Source: Bacteroidales bacterium
GTDB lineage: Bacteria > Bacteroidota > Bacteroidia > Bacteroidales > P3
DNA: 11,633 nt
Assembly (NCBI GenBank): GCA_017545365.1
Contig: JAFWOP010000030.1
Location: 1 to 11,633, forward strand
Direction of reading: 5' to 3'
Under the pieces are notes generated by a model. That model had not been told where the DNA came from. It saw nothing but the letters and a program-made list of their open reading frames with translations, and did no database searches. The translations under genes and the position numbers were made by a program. This document shows positions 7,601 through 11,633 of the stretch, piece after piece (the stretch's first letter is position 1; every line of letters begins with the position of its first letter).

Positions 7601-7678
7601 GAATGCTTGAATGTGTGAATTCGTGAATTCGAGAATCCGTGAGTCTTTTAACCGCGCCAGCGACTAACACATTAGGCA
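7601..7678. repeat. Octamer-phased element C, directly after the nqrF stop
   Basis: Units of the form GAATNNNT start at 7601, 7609, 7617, 7625 and 7633, followed by GAGTCTTT (7641-7648), then the core TAACCGCGCCAGC and GACTAACACATTA. This is the same order as elements A and B (octamers, a GAG unit, a CCGCG(C/T)CAGC core, reverse-type units), but with GAATNNNT replacing GATTGNNT in the left array and a short right arm. The first unit begins exactly at the base after the TGA. Confidence 0.7.
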
Positions 7679-7837
7679 ACTTCTAAAAATTCTCTTTTGA
7701 GAGCGCGTCCCTCCGGGACGCTGTTTCTATGTTGCTTATTATCCCCACACATAAAATGGAGTTGCTCCCATCCGGTCGCGACCCCATTTTATGCGGGGTT
7801 ATTGAGAGTGTGCCTCTTCGAGGCAATTAATAGAAGT
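7679..7837. repeat. Three-hairpin dispersed element, copy 3 (inverted orientation, complete)
   Basis: Read on the minus strand, it has the same order as the copies at the window ends: hairpin 1 TGCCTC-GAA-GAGGCA (7811-7825), then TCAATAACCCC, hairpin 2 with long arms (7743-7759 and 7784-7798, one mismatch and a 2-base bulge), then hairpin 3 GCGTCCC-GGA-GGGACGC (7705-7721). Hairpin 2 encloses a 10-base palindrome GGTCGCGACC (7774-7783). The ends are short inverted repeats ACTTCTA (7679-7685) and TAGAAGT (7831-7837), different in sequence from the ends of the other copies. It lies between two converging operons and could end transcription from both sides, although no strong T-run follows any of the stems. 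Confidence 0.7.
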
Positions 7838-7897
7838 CCCCATTAACACATTCTCTTACCTCTTAGTTCTAAACGCTAACCCCAAGCATGCATTCTT

Positions 7898-9499
7898 TTA
7901 CTTCACCAGCAGCTTCTGCGTGGTGGTGAGGCGTGGGGTGGTGAGGGTGACGTAGTAGGCCCCTTGGGGCAGGTTCTCGACGGACAGCTCGACCACCTGC
8001 GTTTGTGGCGCTACATCCTTACGAAGCACCTCCTGTCCGAGGGCGTTGACCACCGTCAGCGTGCCTCCAGCCAGCCCCACATCGTGCAGCGCACAGCTCA
8101 CGCTGCCCCATGCCGGATTGGGCATCAGGCTGAAACCCGCCTCTCCTTCAGACACCGCCTCTATGGCCTCGTGGCTGACGAAGATGGCCGTGAACGCCGT
8201 GTCTTGAGTGACGACCACGTGGCGTGGGTTTGCCGTGTCGCCGTCGGCCCACTGGAGGAAGCCCCAGAGGGTCCATGGCAGGGCGGTGAGTGTGGCCGTG
8301 TCGCCCTCGTAGTATTCGCCTCCGCCTTCCACACGGCCGCGGCCGGCGTTGTTGGCTTCAGCCCTCACTTGGAACCTGTCGAAGGGTGCGAATTGGGCGA
8401 CAATCACGGTGTCTTGAGTGATGATCAACTCCCTTGGGTTGTCCCTCACCGAGTCATCCCAGCCGAGGAACTTGTAGTAGGGATAGGGTGTGGCGGACAG
8501 CACTATGGTGTCCTCTTCAAGATACACGCCGCTCCCCGTCACAGTACCCATACCCTCATCGTTGCTCCTCACATCAGCATACACCTGCCCCTGCTCCACA
8601 AAGTGGGCGGTGAACAGCGTGTCCTGCGTCAGCAGTATCTCGCGGGGATTGTCGCGATTGCCGTCGCCCCAGTGGACAAAACGGTAGCCTCCATAGGCGG
8701 TGGCGGTAATGGTGCGCCGCGACATGTTGGTAAAGGTGCCCGAACCCGATGCCTCCCCCCTCAGGCTGTCGCTTGTGGCCACCTGTAGGTGGAAGGTGTC
8801 CACTGTAGGGATGACTCCGCCAAAGGAAACATTGGAACTAGGGTAAAGATTCCAACCAGATCCTGGAGAGTAATACCATAATGTATCACCCTTGCACCCC
8901 CGGGGAATAGCTTGTACAATCTTACGACACATTATTGGTTTGTATTTAAACACGCCTGTTGTAATATGGACATTACTGTTCTGCGTGACACCCATATAGA
9001 AGGTAGAATCCACCATTACAGGATGCTTGAAACGGACTTCATAGGCAAAACAGGTCGCACCGGTGTCACGCGGATCTACCCACGTATCAACACAGTCTGG
9101 TAGAAACAGTATCTTGGGCGACGCAGTGTCCCACCGCACCGAGTCCAACAGCACCATCGTCTGGAGGCGGGAGTTGTATTGGTACAACATCACATATTCA
9201 GGTTTCCCCGTTTCAAAATACCATCTATCAGGGTTGAATTCAGTACGAGACACCATTACAATGCCCCCTGTAACCAACATTGGTTGGGGTGTATAGGAAG
9301 AAATGACAGTTATACTTGCAGAATCGTAATAACCAAGGTTAAAATTAATAAATTCGGGCAAACGATGACTGTTGTCGCAGGTATCATACCACCTATGGTA
9401 GTATCCGTTGGATGCCCGGTTGTAGATAGTGTCGTAGGTCTGGGCTGCAGACATTAGCACAGCGGTGCACATAATAATGAATATAAGATTTTTCTTCAT
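7898..9499 (-). CDS. Secreted protein with three InlB-like B-repeats and a type IX secretion C-terminal domain
   Basis: 533 residues. A Sec signal peptide (about 1-20, ending SAAQ) is followed by a unique region (about 21-228) with no recognised family and about six cysteines. Then come three repeats of about 65-70 residues (about 237-301, 306-371 and 376-441), each with the signature W.D...DNPRE/H..(L/V)TQDT...A.F of divergent InlB B-repeats. The last 80 residues are a type IX sorting domain: FSLMPNPA (456-463), GGTLTVVNALGQEV (478-491), LPQGAYYVTL (510-519) and the end QKLLVK. It should cross the outer membrane by the type IX system and be anchored or released at the surface. The start is an ATG 15 bases after the stop of the upstream gene, so the two are probably co-transcribed. 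The ligand or activity is unknown. Confidence 0.88.
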   Translation of the reverse strand: MKKNLIFIIMCTAVLMSAAQTYDTIYNRASNGYYHRWYDTCDNSHRLPEFINFNLGYYDSASITVISSYTPQPMLVTGGIVMVSRTEFNPDRWYFETGKPEYVMLYQYNSRLQTMVLLDSVRWDTASPKILFLPDCVDTWVDPRDTGATCFAYEVRFKHPVMVDSTFYMGVTQNSNVHITTGVFKYKPIMCRKIVQAIPRGCKGDTLWYYSPGSGWNLYPSSNVSFGGVIPTVDTFHLQVATSDSLRGEASGSGTFTNMSRRTITATAYGGYRFVHWGDGNRDNPREILLTQDTLFTAHFVEQGQVYADVRSNDEGMGTVTGSGVYLEEDTIVLSATPYPYYKFLGWDDSVRDNPRELIITQDTVIVAQFAPFDRFQVRAEANNAGRGRVEGGGEYYEGDTATLTALPWTLWGFLQWADGDTANPRHVVVTQDTAFTAIFVSHEAIEAVSEGEAGFSLMPNPAWGSVSCALHDVGLAGGTLTVVNALGQEVLRKDVAPQTQVVELSVENLPQGAYYVTLTTPRLTTTQKLLVK

Positions 9500-9514
9500 G
9501 GCTTTACTGGTTTA

Positions 9515-11410
9515 TTATTCAACTTCATCGGAATCAGGTTCTGCAGAGGGGTATTCCCTTTTGGGTTTCTTAGTGCATTTGTTTGTCACAGGATGCTTCG
9601 TCGCCACTGGAATGATTTGCGTCCATTTTTCATAAGTATCAGCTATCTCATCCAATCCCCAATCAACCACATCATGCGACACTGTAAAAGTTTCATAGTT
9701 ATTTATATGATAAGTTTCCTTACAAGCCACGTCGGTGTCACTACCTTGTATGGAAGACCTTTTTTGCGTGGTCAGCAACAGTTTGCCGTTGGATGTCTTC
9801 CCCCCTATGGAGAAGGTGTATCCGTCCAAGAACACATCAAGGGAATTTATCCACGACTCAGTCTTCAGCCTCACGCTGTGGTCATAACTGGGATCCCCTA
9901 TATGCAGGTAGCTGGGGATGTTACCCATTTTATAGCCCCAGTCAATAAGTTCGACGTAGGGACCATTGGGTGAAGACCGGCTATTGTCGAGATTGTATGC
10001 CAGAGCAAGGCAGTTCATCCTGTAGTTCCCAATGTAGCACACATCCTTAATCCTATATCCACCTGAACCATACCTAGCATACTCCCACACCATACCGCCC
10101 AGCTCAAACGCCACATTCACATTCATGTCCATATCAATATGCTGGATAAAGGTCTTGCAAATGTTTTCTTCGTAGGGGCTGTTTAGGCTGCGTTTGCACG
10201 TATATACGAAACAGAAGTCCTTACTGTGCCATACCCAGCCGTTTAGTGGGGACCAGTTTTTCTGATTCTTTAACCGGCTCAGGTGGGCATACTCGTCGTA
10301 GTCCAGTTGGTATTGTGGACGCTCGCCCTGGTGGGAGTAGAGGTGCAGATGGGAGAGGTAGTTGTCGTCGCCACTGTAATAATCCTTGTATCGGATGCCT
10401 ATGGTGTAGGTGGGCAGGTAGGCATTCTCCCCAACCGTAGTACCTTGGAATATCCGTGAGGAGAACAGCACCCTGCCGTCGTTGGCCGTGACATCGGTGA
10501 ACACCTCGTAGGCCATGGACGGCTCCCACACGGTATAGTTGATGGCGGTTGAAACAAGGTCGAGGCCGGACGTTACCTCCACCATGCACGAACGGTTCAT
10601 ATTGCCATATTGGCGGCCTATGATGTAAGCCTTGGCATCAAAGATGGAAAAATCCGGGTCTATCCCTACCTCTAAGTCAATGTAGGGGTCTACGTTGGGG
10701 CAACCCTGTGGATAATATTGCCCATATTTATACCCATACACAGATAGGCCGTTGTCCACCCAGAACTTGTCGAGAGTGGCAGTCTTGGGGATTTCGACAA
10801 TCTGGGTCATGGGATGCCAGTTGGTAAGTGGCACTGGTACTATGGAGCCCTGGTCTGGACCTGGTGCTATTGGAACCACCATCGCGTCAGAGTCCTTTAT
10901 GAACCTCATGTCAAATCTGCCAAAAAAACCAACGCGAATCACTTCGTCGTTAGGTATTTCAGGCTGTGGGCTGCTAGGCAGAAGAACGTAATGGCGGAAT
11001 GTCTCTTTCATACCACACAAGAAGCAGATGCTGTCGGATATACGCATGTCGCGCACATAGTAGTACACATTGTCTATATACGCATTGTTGAAAGAGTAAG
11101 TCGTGTCAATGTAGGACGGCAGCATGTCGAAAGTGAAGTAATTGCCATGATTCATGCAGCGCATGACGATACGGTGTCGTGACGGTTTCCCGTTTTGGTC
11201 GGTGTCGCGGACACATGACACGGTGATACTGTGCCCCAAAGTGCGTGTAATCACAGTGTCGCATGGGAAGTCGTCATAATTATCCTCAGTACTGGCAACA
11301 GCAGTCTGCCATTGGTCAGGGGAATTAATGGTTTGACAGAAACCATCGGCATGGCCCAACAGGACAAACATGATGTACAAAGCTGATAGTGAAAAGTTTC
11401 TCTTAATCAT
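9515..11410 (-). CDS. Secreted protein of unknown function, 631 residues
   Basis: The protein opens with a signal peptide (charged IKR, hydrophobic core about 8-20, probable cleavage near FCQ at 24-26; no lipobox). The rest is rich in Tyr, Asp and Ser. Short strand-like phrases recur, such as VRDMRISDSICFLCGMK (119-135), IKDVCYIGNYRMNCLAL (454-470) and LDVFLDGYTFSIGG (524-537); their D..(V/I)C(F/Y).G pattern hints at a beta-propeller-like fold, which is inference only. The C-terminus (about 612-631) is charged and lacks a type IX sorting domain, so the protein should stay in the periplasm or reach the outer membrane another way. It is the promoter-proximal gene of a two-gene unit with the type IX-secreted protein 15 bases downstream. 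I recognise no family. Confidence 0.8.
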   Translation of the reverse strand: MIKRNFSLSALYIMFVLLGHADGFCQTINSPDQWQTAVASTEDNYDDFPCDTVITRTLGHSITVSCVRDTDQNGKPSRHRIVMRCMNHGNYFTFDMLPSYIDTTYSFNNAYIDNVYYYVRDMRISDSICFLCGMKETFRHYVLLPSSPQPEIPNDEVIRVGFFGRFDMRFIKDSDAMVVPIAPGPDQGSIVPVPLTNWHPMTQIVEIPKTATLDKFWVDNGLSVYGYKYGQYYPQGCPNVDPYIDLEVGIDPDFSIFDAKAYIIGRQYGNMNRSCMVEVTSGLDLVSTAINYTVWEPSMAYEVFTDVTANDGRVLFSSRIFQGTTVGENAYLPTYTIGIRYKDYYSGDDNYLSHLHLYSHQGERPQYQLDYDEYAHLSRLKNQKNWSPLNGWVWHSKDFCFVYTCKRSLNSPYEENICKTFIQHIDMDMNVNVAFELGGMVWEYARYGSGGYRIKDVCYIGNYRMNCLALAYNLDNSRSSPNGPYVELIDWGYKMGNIPSYLHIGDPSYDHSVRLKTESWINSLDVFLDGYTFSIGGKTSNGKLLLTTQKRSSIQGSDTDVACKETYHINNYETFTVSHDVVDWGLDEIADTYEKWTQIIPVATKHPVTNKCTKKPKREYPSAEPDSDEVE

Positions 11411-11440
11411 AGGCGCTATATTTATTGGTGAATGATGTTA

Positions 11441-11448
11441 CAAAGATA
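11441..11448 (-). promoter_or_regulatory. Probable -7 box for the two-gene minus-strand operon
   Basis: On the minus strand the bases read TATCTTTG, matching TAnnTTTG of the Bacteroidota primary promoter, about 30 bases before the ATG at 11408-11410. At the expected -33 position no TTTG is found, so the promoter is only half supported; a run of A on the minus strand lies between the two positions. Confidence 0.5.
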
Positions 11449-11496
11449 GCATTTTTTTTTGACTCATCATATACTCATCGTTTTTTTAACAAAAAG

Positions 11497-11633
11497 GCTC
11501 TAGTTTGATAAAAGACTGATTTTTTAACAGCATCGAAGATGCTGAATTTCAATAACCCCACACAAGGAACGCAGTGTGGGGTCAACGAAAACCCTACTAC
11601 TCAGCGTCCCGGAGGGACGCGACAATGGGAAAG
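11497..11633. repeat. Three-hairpin dispersed element, copy 2 (right end cut by window edge)
   Basis: The left end (11497-11525) carries GCTCTAGT, nine variable bases and GACTGATTTTTT, the inverted counterpart of 108-136. Next come hairpin 1 CAGCATC-GAA-GATGCTG (11528-11544, 7-bp arms), hairpin 2 (ACCCCACAC and GTGTGGGGT) and hairpin 3 (11604-11620). From 11532 to the window end it is identical to 1-102. If both copies are the same element, its full length is about 171 bases (137 here plus 34 at positions 103-136). It lies upstream of the minus-strand operon, beyond its -7 box. Confidence 0.75.

Noticed and set aside
7964..8788. 274-residue plus-strand frame opposite the type IX-secreted protein
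   Set aside because: It is the antisense shadow of GC-rich repeat coding sequence, with low-complexity His/Gly/Val content and no recognised motif.

Overview
The window looks like a chromosomal piece of a member of the Bacteroidota, most likely order Bacteroidales. The evidence is three-fold. There is a -7 box of the Bacteroidota form (TAnnTTTG) with a correctly spaced -33 TTTG before the main operon. Starts are AT-rich and lack Shine-Dalgarno sequences. One protein is secreted and ends in a type IX secretion sorting domain. No rRNA, tRNA, CRISPR array or intact transposase was seen.

Layout. Positions 1-136 and 11497-11633 are two cut-off copies of one hairpin-rich repeat; the first and last 102 bases of the window are identical. 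Positions 137-282 hold nothing recognisable. Positions 283-403 are an octamer-phased repeat abutting a 5'-truncated reading frame on the minus strand (375-893), which meets head-to-head a small plus-strand membrane protein gene (970-1125) with its own terminator. A hairpin-rich intergenic stretch follows (1195-1500), then a promoter and the complete six-gene nqrABCDEF operon (1685-7600). After nqrF come a second octamer element and a third copy of the hairpin element. Two minus-strand genes converge on nqr from the other side: a secreted 631-aa protein of unknown function (9515-11410) and, 15 bases downstream of it, a type IX-secreted protein with three InlB-like B-repeats (7898-9499).

How the genes work together. 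NqrA-F form the inner-membrane Na+-translocating NADH:quinone oxidoreductase. NqrF takes electrons from NADH through FAD and a 2Fe-2S centre, the NqrD/E pair holds a membrane-embedded iron-sulfur centre, NqrC and NqrB carry covalent FMN, and quinone is reduced at NqrA/B while Na+ is pumped out. All key ligands are present. Four of the five gene junctions are 4-base ATGA overlaps. The exception is nqrD-nqrE, which is split by a 145-base spacer filled with an octamer repeat. The two minus-strand genes probably form a small operon for exported proteins.

The most unusual content is non-coding. Two families of structured dispersed repeats occur. One is an octamer array, a short core and a reverse-complementary octamer array, placed directly after stop codons. 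The other is a three-hairpin element of about 160-170 bases whose hairpin arms change between copies while pairing is kept, and whose ends are inverted repeats. I do not recognise either as a named element.
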